Shown piece after piece: positions 32,551 through 40,470 of a stretch of 42,678 nucleotides of DNA. A program made the translations under genes and the position numbers. The stretch covers positions 1 through 42,678 of the forward strand of contig JAAVFI010000006.1 in the NCBI GenBank assembly GCA_014800815.1, written 5' to 3'. The DNA comes from Bacteroidales bacterium (GTDB taxonomy: Bacteria > Bacteroidota > Bacteroidia > Bacteroidales > Muribaculaceae). Within the stretch, counting starts at the first letter, position 1. Each line of letters starts with the position of its first letter. The notes below the pieces were generated by a model that was not told the origin of the DNA, did no database searches, and saw only the letters and a list, made by a program, of their open reading frames with translations.

Positions 32551-34086
32551 TTACTGGATTGTGACGGTGGTCACCTTTTTTGATTTGTAGGGGCCGTCGT
32601 TCACGAATTTATAGGTAGCTTTCACAACAGCCTTACCGTCTTTGTCGTAATAAGTCACGTCGTAGGTCACATTGTCAACGCGCTCTATGACAAACACCTC
32701 ATAGTCATCAATCCTAAGTCTATCTGACCAATCTGCGAAGACCTGCTTAATCCAATTGGCACCATCCTGGTCAATGTTGCCTACACTCACCATACCTGCA
32801 AGGAAGGAGAGAGCGGCCTTGTCTTTTTGTCTTTGAGCCGCTTTGGTGTCTCTTCCATGGCGGGCATTAGCAGTCATATGGCCGATGAGACCGTTTGCCA
32901 TCATTTGCGCAGCTTGGTCGGATGCTTTTTTTTCCTGAGCAGTTTGGCCACGTAGCCCCAATTTCAAGGTGATATAGTCTTTGGTGGCGGCTTTGGCCGA
33001 CTGGATGTTATAGGCGTTCGATTTGTAGGATTGGCGCAGCAAAGCATTGTCAACCTCCTGGTTCTTATTGCGTGTAAATATGGAAGCGTCAAATTTATTG
33101 TTGTATTCGGGGTGGGAGGCGTAGCTTTTATATTCAACGTTTACGGGATACGATTCGCTCTTTTTTTTGTAGTCGCTATCCACAACCCACAGCCATTTCT
33201 TTCCTCCGCTACGCATTTTGCCAGCGTTAAATTCGTAGATATTGGTGGGATACTTGAGTAGCTGCTCCAACAGGAACGGATTTGCCACAGTGTCGGCAAA
33301 CACTTCCATGGGTTTGTCTTTCGTCTTTGCGGCTCTGTAGCGTTCCTCGTAAATCGCACGCCTAATCATCATTTTGCTCGAATCTGGATGTCTCTCTATG
33401 TCGGCTTTGGTATTCTCCGGCAGGCTGTTAAAGTCGGGGTAGGTTTTGAAAAATTCAGCAAGCTCATTCGGTATAGTCTCATCTCCGTATGGCTCATTAA
33501 GCAATTGGAGTGCGACCTGAGCAAAGCAATATTCGTTCCAAAACGGCGCATAGACCTGCTGCAGGGGCTCGGAAAGTTTTTTGCTTATTTTGTCTTTGTC
33601 AAGGTCCTTTTTGATGTTCTTCTTAAGCTTTTCGTCGGTGGTTTTCGAAAGGATGTATTCAATAGCCGTTCTCTGCTCTGGGTTGGTAATCTTTTGCCCG
33701 TAGTTTTGGGCAACGTTTTCAAGAAGGACGCAGATGTTGCCGTTGTCGGTTTCCACCTGCTTCAATCTTGCTTTATGCGCAGCTATTTGCTTTGTTACAT
33801 CCTTTCTGCCATAGAGCTTCGACCGGAGCACAAACGTTTTGGGCTGATGCTCCACCAGGCTGTCGATCATCTCCTGTGAGAGATAGATCCAGCCATTGGA
33901 CACATGATGGAAGCTTTGAAAGACTTCCATCGGCGACTTAAAATGATAGGATGGGTTGTCGGAACGAAGTTCCGTGGGGCGCTCACACTTCACCGACGAC
34001 AGGTCGATGTAGGCCCGCCCGTTCTTGGCTGCGGTTGGCAATACCGACATGATAATCCCAGCCATTAGAATCAAATATTTTTTCAT
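32551..34086 (-). CDS. Hypothetical 511-residue exported protein
   Basis: A signal peptide (MKKYLILMAGIIMSVLPTAA) leads a Lys/Asp-rich, mostly helical protein with no family I recognise. Landmarks: YIDLSSVKCERP (26-37), a Lys-rich stretch KLKKNIKKDLDKDKISKKL near 155, WNEYCFAQVALQLL near 190, LGLRGQTAQEKKASDQAAQM near 380, and a C-terminal beta segment (DDYEVFVIERVDNVTYDVTY) with a strongly basic end (YKSKKVTTVTIQ). No metal or catalytic motif stands out. It may be cotranscribed with the 75-residue gene upstream (71-base gap), since no clear promoter lies between. Composition is AT-richer than in core genes. Confidence 0.75.
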   Translation of the reverse strand: MKKYLILMAGIIMSVLPTAAKNGRAYIDLSSVKCERPTELRSDNPSYHFKSPMEVFQSFHHVSNGWIYLSQEMIDSLVEHQPKTFVLRSKLYGRKDVTKQIAAHKARLKQVETDNGNICVLLENVAQNYGQKITNPEQRTAIEYILSKTTDEKLKKNIKKDLDKDKISKKLSEPLQQVYAPFWNEYCFAQVALQLLNEPYGDETIPNELAEFFKTYPDFNSLPENTKADIERHPDSSKMMIRRAIYEERYRAAKTKDKPMEVFADTVANPFLLEQLLKYPTNIYEFNAGKMRSGGKKWLWVVDSDYKKKSESYPVNVEYKSYASHPEYNNKFDASIFTRNKNQEVDNALLRQSYKSNAYNIQSAKAATKDYITLKLGLRGQTAQEKKASDQAAQMMANGLIGHMTANARHGRDTKAAQRQKDKAALSFLAGMVSVGNIDQDGANWIKQVFADWSDRLRIDDYEVFVIERVDNVTYDVTYYDKDGKAVVKATYKFVNDGPYKSKKVTTVTIQ

Positions 34087-34157
34087 TATGTTGTTTGTGA
34101 TGATGATTTGTTATTTCTACAAATTGATAGCATGGGGGGCGATGTTTATCCACTTGT

Positions 34158-34385
34158 TTATTTAAACCAGTCTTGATTCTTTGAACGCGGATACTCCTTA
34201 AGGATAAAATCCTTCAACTTAATTAAGAAATTCTTGGCGTCAGCTTCGTTGTCAAAGAAAATTGAATTTTGCCAATTTTCTTTAAGTATCTCCAACTCCT
34301 GTTTGGATTCATCTTTAATGTGGATGGTTCTGAAATAGCCATTGCAATCCATTGCAATCCACCAATAGTGCTGCTCTTTGTGCAT
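34158..34385 (-). CDS. Hypothetical 75-residue protein
   Basis: A small charged protein (HYWWIAMDCNGYFRTIHIKDE...FFDNEADAKNFLIKLKDFILKEYP). The WWIAMDxNGYFRT start and helical end look like a compact alpha/beta domain, but I recognise no family. A near-consensus -7 box (CAACTTTG on minus, 34389-34396) lies so close that transcription would begin at about the ATG; either the mRNA is nearly leaderless, the true start is the later Met12, or expression comes by readthrough from the candidate RNA gene upstream. Confidence 0.5.
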   Translation of the reverse strand: MHKEQHYWWIAMDCNGYFRTIHIKDESKQELEILKENWQNSIFFDNEADAKNFLIKLKDFILKEYPRSKNQDWFK

Positions 34386-34434
34386 TTTGCAAAGTTGCCG
34401 CGGTCATCCTCTCGTTGGCGTTTGTTGTTGTACG

Positions 34435-34757
34435 AAAAAAGCGTAGGAATCTGTATCTGTTACCGTCCTACAAGCAGAGGCTTCTCGCATTGCCCTATTC
34501 ATGTCGGACGGCAACGCAGAAGCCCACGCTTGTATATGCAATCATTACGTCCGGCTATATTTCTCCCGAAATATTGTGCCGAAAGTATGATAATTACATA
34601 TCCACGGGCATCTACCGTTGCTCAATCCTTGACATGAATATGAAATTTTGCGAGAATTTCTGCTTGTCAAGAATCAGCGCGGATAAACGCTTTCTTATGT
34701 ATTTAACTACATCCCGCTCCGCTTAACCCCAGACCGGGGCTTCTGCGAATCGGTCTG
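34435..34757 (-). ncRNA. Candidate structured noncoding RNA, about 320 nt
   Basis: The 495-base gap between dnaG and the 75-residue gene holds a complete minus-strand RNA unit. A -7 box (34764-34771) is followed seven bases later by a hairpin AGACCG/CGGTCT (34731-34736 with 34751-34756) at the predicted 5' end. Then come a stem CTTGACA/TGTCAAG (34628-34634, 34665-34671) enclosing GAAATT/AATTTC, and a bulged hairpin CGGC...GCCG with ATATTTC/GAAATAT inside (34552-34581). The 3' domain has outer helix AAGCGTAGG/CCCACGCTT (34439-34447, 34523-34531), inner GGCTTCT/AGAAGCC and TTGCC/GGCAA, and a possible pseudoknot GTCC/GGAC (34465-34468, 34506-34509). U6 follows (plus A-run 34435-34440). It does not match my memory of tmRNA, RNase P RNA or SRP RNA. 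It could belong to an existing Rfam family I do not recall. Confidence 0.6.
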
Positions 34758-34763
34758 CGACTG

Positions 34764-34771
34764 CAAAGTTA
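34764..34771 (-). promoter_or_regulatory. Promoter of the structured RNA
   Basis: TAACTTTG on the minus strand, an exact TAnnTTTG match, followed seven bases later by the 5' hairpin of the RNA. Confidence 0.65.
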
Positions 34772-34880
34772 TAAAAAAATTCTAATATTTGCCAATAGAT
34801 TATTTATTAAGAGGATATTAATTCACACTATTATCCTCTGCCGCCCTTTCTCCAGGGCATCTATCCCCAACGAAAAGGAG

Positions 34881-37064
34881 CTATTTCTGCCTCGGCAGAA
34901 TGATTCGGTCGCCGAGAATTTCGGCGAGACGGCGCTGGAATTCCTTGTACTCGCCTATCTGAGTGATGATTTCCATGGCCTTTTCAGGGTCGGAAGCACC
35001 CTCGGTGGCGAGGCGGCGCGTAAGGTCGGTGATGATGTCGGCGACTATCGCATTGCGAAGTTCGATAATTGCTCTGGGCACGAGAGTAGGCAATTGGTCC
35101 TGCTCTGTGCTCACGCCTTGTTTGGTGTAGATTTTCGACAGAGTATATCTGTCGACCATAAGCTCTACGGCCGTGGTACGTACGGCGTCGTCGGGGCTGT
35201 TTACAAGGCGTGTCTGCACCCATTTCATATCGAATTCATCGATAGAGGCGCGTATATATACTTCGCGGCGCTGCTGTGCTTCCGATTCAAGTCGGGCGAG
35301 TTGCTCCATGCTGCCGCCTTTTTGGCGTATTTCCTCGCGGGCTTGCTCGAGCAGAGCTTCCGCTTCGCCTTCGATTTCGGCCATGCGGCGGGCATGTTCT
35401 GCCGGCCATTCGTTGTTGCGCATCTCCTTCACGGCGGCATATACAGCCGCGTAGGGTGCGTAGGTAAATCCGATATTGTCGATGTCGAGCTGCGACGATA
35501 TCACATCGAAGACGGGCACGAGCGCGCACTTGTCGTCGTCGCCCTTCATGGGTATCGACAGCAGGCCGTAGCGCACAAGGTAGCGTGCGAGCATCTCCTC
35601 GAAAGGCTTCAGCTTGTTGGCGTCAAGGTTGAGCAGCGGAGCCTCGGCAGCAGGAGCAGTGCGGGCGCTCTCTTCTTTTTCGATACCTTCTATGCTTTTA
35701 CGAGCTTCTTCGCGGCGCTGATTCTTCTCGTCTTCTACGTATCGGCCCGTGATGAGTACGTTCAGCTGGTTTACGAGCACCTCCTCTGCAATACCGAGCA
35801 TGCGCGAGCATTGCGAGATATATTCCTGGCGCTTCACTGCCTCGTCGACATGAGCTACCGACTGCAGAATCACATTCACAACCTTGGCGCGTGCCGTGGG
35901 GTCGTTTGCCGGGATGTCCTTCATCAGAACCTCGGTCATAAATGCGATAATATCACGCTCATTTTCCGCGAGATACTGCTCGACTTCCGACGACGAATGG
36001 CTCTGTGCGAAGCTGTCGGGGTCGTCGCCCGGAGGCAGCAGTAGCACCTTCACATTCAGCTTCTCGGCAAGCAGCATATTGATACCTCGCAGCGAAGCCT
36101 TGATACCCGCAGCGTCGGCATCATAGATCAGAGTCACATTCTCGGTAAAGCGGCGCAGGGCTCGTATCTGGCCTTCTGTGAGCGAAGTACCCGACGAAGC
36201 CACAACATTCTCCACTCCAGCCTGGTGCATCGAAATCACGTCGAGATAGCCCTCGACGAGTATCACCTTGTCGCGTTTGGCAATGGCGCTCTTGGCCTGG
36301 AAGAGGCCGTATAGCTCAAGATTTTTCTTATATATGAGCGACTCGGGCGAGTTGACGTACTTCGCTATTGTCTTGTCGGAGCGCATCGTACGGCCACCGA
36401 AGCCCACCACGCGTCCCGAGATACTGAGGATAGGGAACATCACGCGTCCGCGGAAGCGGTCGTAGAGGCTCGTCCGCCCCTCGCGCTCGCTCTTGCCCGC
36501 GAGGCCGGTCTCTAAGAGGTACTTCTCGTTATATCCGCCATCGCGGGCGGCGTCGAGCAGGGCAGTGCTGCGGTCGAGCGAATAGCCGAGACGGAACCGC
36601 TCTATCATGGCGTCGTTGAGGCCGCGGTGACGGAAATATGCCAGCGCAATATCGCGTCCGTCCGGTGTCTCGAGCAGATTGTGGCGGAAGTGATTGAGCG
36701 CAAACTCATTCACCGCAAGCATAGCCTCACGGTCGTTCTGTTGCTGTCGCTCCTCGTCGGTCTGCTCCTTCTCGACTACCTCGATGTTGTACTTCCGAGC
36801 GAGATAGCGCAGAGCTTCCTGGTACGACATCTGCTCGTGCTCCATAATGAAGTTGACGGGCGAACCACCCTTGCCGCAACTGAAACACTTGCAGATATTC
36901 CTCGACTTGTTTACCGAAAACGACGGCGTGCGCTCGTTGTGAAACGGGCACAGACCCTTGTAGTTGGCACCCGAACGGCGCAACTTCACAAAGTCGCTCA
37001 CCACCTCTACGATATCGGCGGCGTCGAGAATACGGTTGACCGTTTCCTGATCAATACGTCCCAC
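34881..37064 (-). CDS. dnaG: DNA primase
   Basis: Makes RNA primers for replication, working with DnaB. The 727-residue protein has the CHC2 zinc finger (Cys39, His42, Cys60, Cys63 in CPFHNERTPSFSV...ICKCFSCGKGG), the RNA-polymerase core (FRGRVMFPILSISGRVVGFGG, about 204-224), and the TOPRIM domain with VILVEGYLDVISMHQAG (267-283, Glu271) and IYDADAAGIKA. The C-terminal part, longer than in E. coli (581), is helical and would bind helicase. The 203-bp inverted-repeat element lies just upstream of the start (from 37084), so the dnaG promoter must lie inside or beyond it. Confidence 0.97.
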   Translation of the reverse strand: MGRIDQETVNRILDAADIVEVVSDFVKLRRSGANYKGLCPFHNERTPSFSVNKSRNICKCFSCGKGGSPVNFIMEHEQMSYQEALRYLARKYNIEVVEKEQTDEERQQQNDREAMLAVNEFALNHFRHNLLETPDGRDIALAYFRHRGLNDAMIERFRLGYSLDRSTALLDAARDGGYNEKYLLETGLAGKSEREGRTSLYDRFRGRVMFPILSISGRVVGFGGRTMRSDKTIAKYVNSPESLIYKKNLELYGLFQAKSAIAKRDKVILVEGYLDVISMHQAGVENVVASSGTSLTEGQIRALRRFTENVTLIYDADAAGIKASLRGINMLLAEKLNVKVLLLPPGDDPDSFAQSHSSSEVEQYLAENERDIIAFMTEVLMKDIPANDPTARAKVVNVILQSVAHVDEAVKRQEYISQCSRMLGIAEEVLVNQLNVLITGRYVEDEKNQRREEARKSIEGIEKEESARTAPAAEAPLLNLDANKLKPFEEMLARYLVRYGLLSIPMKGDDDKCALVPVFDVISSQLDIDNIGFTYAPYAAVYAAVKEMRNNEWPAEHARRMAEIEGEAEALLEQAREEIRQKGGSMEQLARLESEAQQRREVYIRASIDEFDMKWVQTRLVNSPDDAVRTTAVELMVDRYTLSKIYTKQGVSTEQDQLPTLVPRAIIELRNAIVADIITDLTRRLATEGASDPEKAMEIITQIGEYKEFQRRLAEILGDRIILPRQK

Positions 37065-37083
37065 TCAGATAAGTATGTTTTGC

Positions 37084-37286
37084 TAAGTATGTGTTCTAAA
37101 TTATTTATAGTATTGGATTATGAAGAATGTGGATGAAATTTTGCATTCGGCTGAGGGCGTTATGGGGTTCCATAGCAACTGAAGCCGTAATCGCTCTGCG
37201 CTTTCGTAGCTTTGCGGAGAAAGAATACGGAAGTTCGCCGCATAGTTTATGAGACAATGCATTAAATAATTTCGAACACATACTTA
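37084..37286. mobile_element. MITE-like inverted-repeat element, copy 3, between dnaG and the reductase
   Basis: A 203-bp segment with 24-bp terminal inverted repeats differing at one position (ends TAAGTATGTGTTC...GAACACATACTTA; 37084-37107 and 37263-37286). The interior carries GTTATGGGGTTCCATA (37159-37174), the same core as in copy 1, then a hairpin-rich part with CTCTGC/GCGGAG and CCGTA/TACGG. A 20-codon plus-strand frame (37120-37182) ends EGVMGFHSN-stop, parallel to EGVMGLHND-stop in copy 1. No transposase. An extra TAAGTATGT at 37070-37078 precedes the left end. It fills nearly the whole gap between the two genes. Confidence 0.65.
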
Positions 37287-37292
37287 ATATTA

Positions 37293-38687
37293 TCAAACCT
37301 TTCCCTGGCGGAGCTGTTCGGCGTATTTGTCGATTTTGTGCAGCTGGGCAGGTATATTGATAGTCTGCGGGCAGTGCGAGAGGCACGCTCCGCAAGCCAC
37401 ACAGCGGTCGGCCTGGCGCAGCGGAGTCACCGCAGTGTCGTAGCCGAAAAGGAAAGCCCGTCGGGCGGCGGCATAGTGCGGGTCGGCGGTATCGCGGGGC
37501 ACATTGTCCTCGTTGATGCAGCGGTTGTAGTGCGCGAACACTCCCGGTATATTCACACCGTAGGGGCACGGCATACAGTACTTGCAGTCGGTGCAGGGTA
37601 TGGTGTCGTTCTGGAGAATTTCCACCGCCGTACGCATCAGGAAGCCGTCTTCCTCCTCGGTGATAGGGGCGAGGGGCGAGTAGGTCTTCAGATTATCCTT
37701 CAGGTGATCCATATACGTCATGCCCGAGAGCACGGTGAGGACGCCTTCGGGAGTGCCGGCATAGCGGAAAGCCCACGAGGCAATCGAATCGTCGGGCCGA
37801 CGCGTCTTCATCTTGGTCGAAATGGGATTCGACACCGAAGCAAGGCGTCCGCCGAGCAGAGGCTCCATGATTACGACAGGAATACCGCGCTTGTGGAGCT
37901 CGTTGTAGAGGTAGCTCGCGTTGGTGTTGCGCTCATTTATCTCCTTGGCATGGTCCCAGTCGAGGTAGTTGAGCTGAATCTGTGCGAAGTCCCAGTGTAC
38001 CTCACCCTTGTCCATAAGGCTCAGCAGATGGTCGAATACCTCCACATCGCCATGGTAAGAGAAGCCGAGATTGCGTATCACACCTTTCTCGCGTTGCTCT
38101 TTGAGGAAATCGAGCATGCCGTTGTTCACATAGCGGCCCTCGTATGCCTCCATACCGCCCATGCCGATAGCATGCAGCAGTAGGTAGTCGATGTAGTCGG
38201 TGCGAAGATTTACAAGCGACTGCTCGAACATCTTGCGCGAGACCTCGGCGCTCCATGTCTCGGGGGAGAAGTTGGAGAGCTTCGTGGCAATGAAATAGCT
38301 GTCGCGCGGATGACGCGACAGAGCCTCGCCCACAGCCGACTCCGACCGACCCTTACAGTAAGCGGGCGACGTATCGAAGTAGTTTACGCCCTCGGCAAGA
38401 GCCTTGTCAATAAGGGCGTTGATAGCTTCCTGGTCGAGCGAATCGTTGTCAGAGCCGTCGCGCATGCCTATGGTGGGGAAGCGCATACAGCCATAGCCGA
38501 GAATCGACACCTCATCGCCCGTGTTGGGGTTGCGGCGCATGGTCATTTTTCCCGATTCCTCGGCGGTCTCGGCATCGTCCGACGCCTTGACACCGCACGA
38601 TGCCAGAGCACCGGCGGCAGTGAATATTCCTAAATTGCGGAGGAACGAGCGTCGTCCGCTATCGCATTTCTTTACTTGCTTTGCCAT
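37293..38687 (-). CDS. Exported aldo/keto reductase with C-terminal 4Fe-4S clusters
   Basis: A 464-residue protein with a twin-arginine-like leader (GRRSFLRNLGIFTAAG, 11-26) followed by ALASC, so possibly a Tat-exported lipoprotein (Cys31). The aldo/keto reductase barrel has NYFDTSPAYCKGRSESAVGEAL (Asp and Tyr of the tetrad), FIATKLSN (Lys) and YLLLHAIGMGG (His). The last 110 residues hold ferredoxin-type clusters CTDCKYCMPCPYGVNIP and CVACGACLSHCPQTINIP. This fusion is common in anaerobes; export is the less usual part. It lies 2 bases downstream of the NapH/NapG-like gene, so electrons probably pass between the two; the substrate is unknown. Confidence 0.9.
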   Translation of the reverse strand: MAKQVKKCDSGRRSFLRNLGIFTAAGALASCGVKASDDAETAEESGKMTMRRNPNTGDEVSILGYGCMRFPTIGMRDGSDNDSLDQEAINALIDKALAEGVNYFDTSPAYCKGRSESAVGEALSRHPRDSYFIATKLSNFSPETWSAEVSRKMFEQSLVNLRTDYIDYLLLHAIGMGGMEAYEGRYVNNGMLDFLKEQREKGVIRNLGFSYHGDVEVFDHLLSLMDKGEVHWDFAQIQLNYLDWDHAKEINERNTNASYLYNELHKRGIPVVIMEPLLGGRLASVSNPISTKMKTRRPDDSIASWAFRYAGTPEGVLTVLSGMTYMDHLKDNLKTYSPLAPITEEEDGFLMRTAVEILQNDTIPCTDCKYCMPCPYGVNIPGVFAHYNRCINEDNVPRDTADPHYAAARRAFLFGYDTAVTPLRQADRCVACGACLSHCPQTINIPAQLHKIDKYAEQLRQGKV

Positions 38688-38689
38688 AC

Positions 38690-40222
38690 TCAGACAGTTT
38701 GATGAGTGTCAAGTCCTGATACATATATTGCGGCATGCTTTGCCGAAAGCTGGCCGGCCGTTCCCGACGGGCAGTGATACTCGCACGAGCCGCAGCCTAT
38801 GCAGTAGCTTTCGTCAACTACAGGACGCATATTGCCGTCGTCCTGTTTTATCATTTTGATAGCGCCGGCAGGGCAGTGGCGTACGCAGTTGCCGCACGTC
38901 TGGCCGAAAGCCGCCGATATACATATCGACGCATCTACCTTTGCCGTACCCGTCTTTATAGTCGACTTCTGAGCCACGCTCACAGGGGTGATAGCGCCGG
39001 TGGGGCACACTGTACCGCATCGGTTGCACTCGGGGCGGCAGAAACCGTCGGTAAATACCATTACAGGCTGCATGAATCCGTCAAGCGATGTCGACGGCCT
39101 CAGCACCTCATTGGGGCATTCGCTCACGCAGAGCTGGCAGGCCGTACAGTGGCTGCGGAAATGGCGCAGACTCACCGCGCCTGCAGGCACCGAAGGCTCT
39201 ATACCCTTGTGGGGCTGTTTCTTCTTGATAGGAGCGAAGCCGCCGTCAGTCACCTTTGCCGAAGCAACGGCAGCCGTGGCAAGAGCCGTACCCACCATGA
39301 AATTGCGTCGGCCCGCATCCACCGTCTTTTCTTCGGCGGCGGGGGCAGCCTTGCGGCGGGCGAGGGTATAGCTGATAGCCCCCTGCGAACAATTGTTCAG
39401 GCAGTCCATGCACACCACGCAGCGGCTGTAGTCAATCTTATGATTCTTTGTATCAATGCACTTGGCCTTGCAGTGTCTTCCGCAGCTTCCGCAGCGGTTG
39501 CACTTGTCTGTATCAATTTCGGGGCGCAGCAGCGAGAAGCGCGAGAGGAAACCGAGAATAGTTCCCACCGGGCAGACGGTGTTGCAATAGCCGCGACCGG
39601 TGCGGAAAGCGAAAATCGCCACAACAACAAAGGTAATCGCCGCCACTATAGCCACCGCCATATTGAAGTTGACAGTCGCCGCAGGCACCTTATCGAACAG
39701 ATAGTTGCCGTGAGACGCCTGAGCCTCGGCAAGGCTGCCCATAGCAGAGCGCCACGCCGGTACGAAAGCCTGACCGGCAATGCGTCCGTAAGCGCTGTAC
39801 GGGTCCATGATGCCAGCTATCGACATCGGCAGCACCGCAAGGAGTCCGAGCACCGCGAGTACGGCGAAAAGCCCGAGGAATATATAGCGCCACATAGTGC
39901 GGGGCTTCTCATATTTGTAGAGACCGAGCTTGCGCTTCTGCTTCTTCGAGAAGCGGTTCCTGAGCCACGCCACAATGTCTTGCGACACCCCCAGAGGGCA
40001 TATCACCGAGCAATATACGCGTCCGAAAACCAGCGTGAGGGCCGCCAGAATCACTATAGCCGTTACATTTACGGCGAGCAGGGCCGGTACAAGTTGTATC
40101 TTGGCAGTCCACGCAAGCCACAGAGCCGCGCGGCCGCTGAAGTCAACGAAGACGAGCGAGAGGGCCGTAATGAAGAGCACCGCAAACACGATGCGGAGAT
40201 ATTTCAACGAATGCGATTTCAT
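38690..40222 (-). CDS. Membrane polyferredoxin, NapH-like/NapG-like fusion
   Basis: A 510-residue protein. The N-terminal half is NapH-like: membrane helices around 8-28, 46-66, 112-133 and 187-207, with cysteine motifs VYCSVICPLGVSQD and GYCNTVCPVGTILG facing the membrane edge. Two ferredoxin motifs follow (CNRCGSCGRHC near 240, CVVCMDCLNNC near 268). At about 302 an internal twin-arginine-type segment (GRRNFMVGTALATAAVASA) precedes a second polyferredoxin part with CTACQLCVSECP, CNRCGTVCP, CGNCVRHCP and CIGCGSCEYHCP, like NapG/MauM. Such proteins pass electrons from quinol to periplasmic redox enzymes. Its partner is likely the adjacent exported aldo/keto reductase. Confidence 0.85.
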   Translation of the reverse strand: MKSHSLKYLRIVFAVLFITALSLVFVDFSGRAALWLAWTAKIQLVPALLAVNVTAIVILAALTLVFGRVYCSVICPLGVSQDIVAWLRNRFSKKQKRKLGLYKYEKPRTMWRYIFLGLFAVLAVLGLLAVLPMSIAGIMDPYSAYGRIAGQAFVPAWRSAMGSLAEAQASHGNYLFDKVPAATVNFNMAVAIVAAITFVVVAIFAFRTGRGYCNTVCPVGTILGFLSRFSLLRPEIDTDKCNRCGSCGRHCKAKCIDTKNHKIDYSRCVVCMDCLNNCSQGAISYTLARRKAAPAAEEKTVDAGRRNFMVGTALATAAVASAKVTDGGFAPIKKKQPHKGIEPSVPAGAVSLRHFRSHCTACQLCVSECPNEVLRPSTSLDGFMQPVMVFTDGFCRPECNRCGTVCPTGAITPVSVAQKSTIKTGTAKVDASICISAAFGQTCGNCVRHCPAGAIKMIKQDDGNMRPVVDESYCIGCGSCEYHCPSGTAGQLSAKHAAIYVSGLDTHQTV

Positions 40223-40226
40223 AGTC

Positions 40227-40295
40227 TCAGAGTATGAAGAGAAGCACCAGCATCAGCATAGTGAAGATGTGCTTGAGATAAGATAGAATTTCCAT
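40227..40295 (-). CDS. 22-residue membrane micropeptide ahead of the polyferredoxin gene
   Basis: The frame starts MEILSYLKHIF and continues with an almost purely hydrophobic tail (TMLMLVLLFIL-stop), one membrane helix. It is the first ORF after the -7 box at 40324-40331 (ATG about 22 nt after the predicted start) and its stop lies four bases before the next start codon, typical of an operon. It could be a small subunit of the redox complex or a leader ORF controlling translation. Short hydrophobic frames can arise by chance. Confidence 0.45.
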   Translation of the reverse strand: MEILSYLKHIFTMLMLVLLFIL

Positions 40296-40323
40296 TTGCA
40301 GTGTGATAAATGATTTCAATCTA

Positions 40324-40331
40324 CAAAGTTA
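40324..40331 (-). promoter_or_regulatory. Promoter of the polyferredoxin/reductase operon
   Basis: TAACTTTG on the minus strand matches TAnnTTTG. Transcription would begin near 40317, leaving the 22-codon frame as first ORF. Confidence 0.65.
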
Positions 40332-40436
40332 GAAAAAATATCGAATTACCCCAAAATTTCACCCCATGAATCCCGTTTTTTAACGCAATGGAACATTTTT
40401 ATAGCCCCGACCGCACTTTTTGTCGCCGAAATTGTT

Positions 40437-40444
40437 TAGTTTTG
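40437..40444 (+). promoter_or_regulatory. Promoter of the acyl-CoA ligase gene
   Basis: TAGTTTTG fits TAnnTTTG. It overlaps the long version of the ORF beginning at 40420 (TTG), which argues that translation starts at the ATG at 40471. Confidence 0.6.
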
Positions 40445-40470
40445 CAGAATGTTTTAGCTATTTGTATCCT

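Noticed and set aside
34389-34396. CAACTTTG as promoter of the 75-residue gene
   Set aside because: It departs from TAnnTTTG at the first base and would start transcription at the ATG itself; too weak to list as a promoter.
34352-34726. 124-codon plus-strand frame in the dnaG-side gap
   Set aside because: It lies antisense to the promoter-hairpins-terminator unit at 34435-34771, its peptide is not protein-like in composition, and it starts inside the 75-residue gene on the other strand.
38735-40237. 500-codon frame antisense to the polyferredoxin gene
   Set aside because: The minus frame has ordered cysteine motifs and membrane segments; the plus frame is Ala/Arg/His-rich noise.
40420-40470. 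Upstream TTG start giving a 568-residue acyl-CoA ligase
   Set aside because: The -7 box TAGTTTTG at 40437-40444 lies inside this extension, so the ATG at 40471 is preferred.
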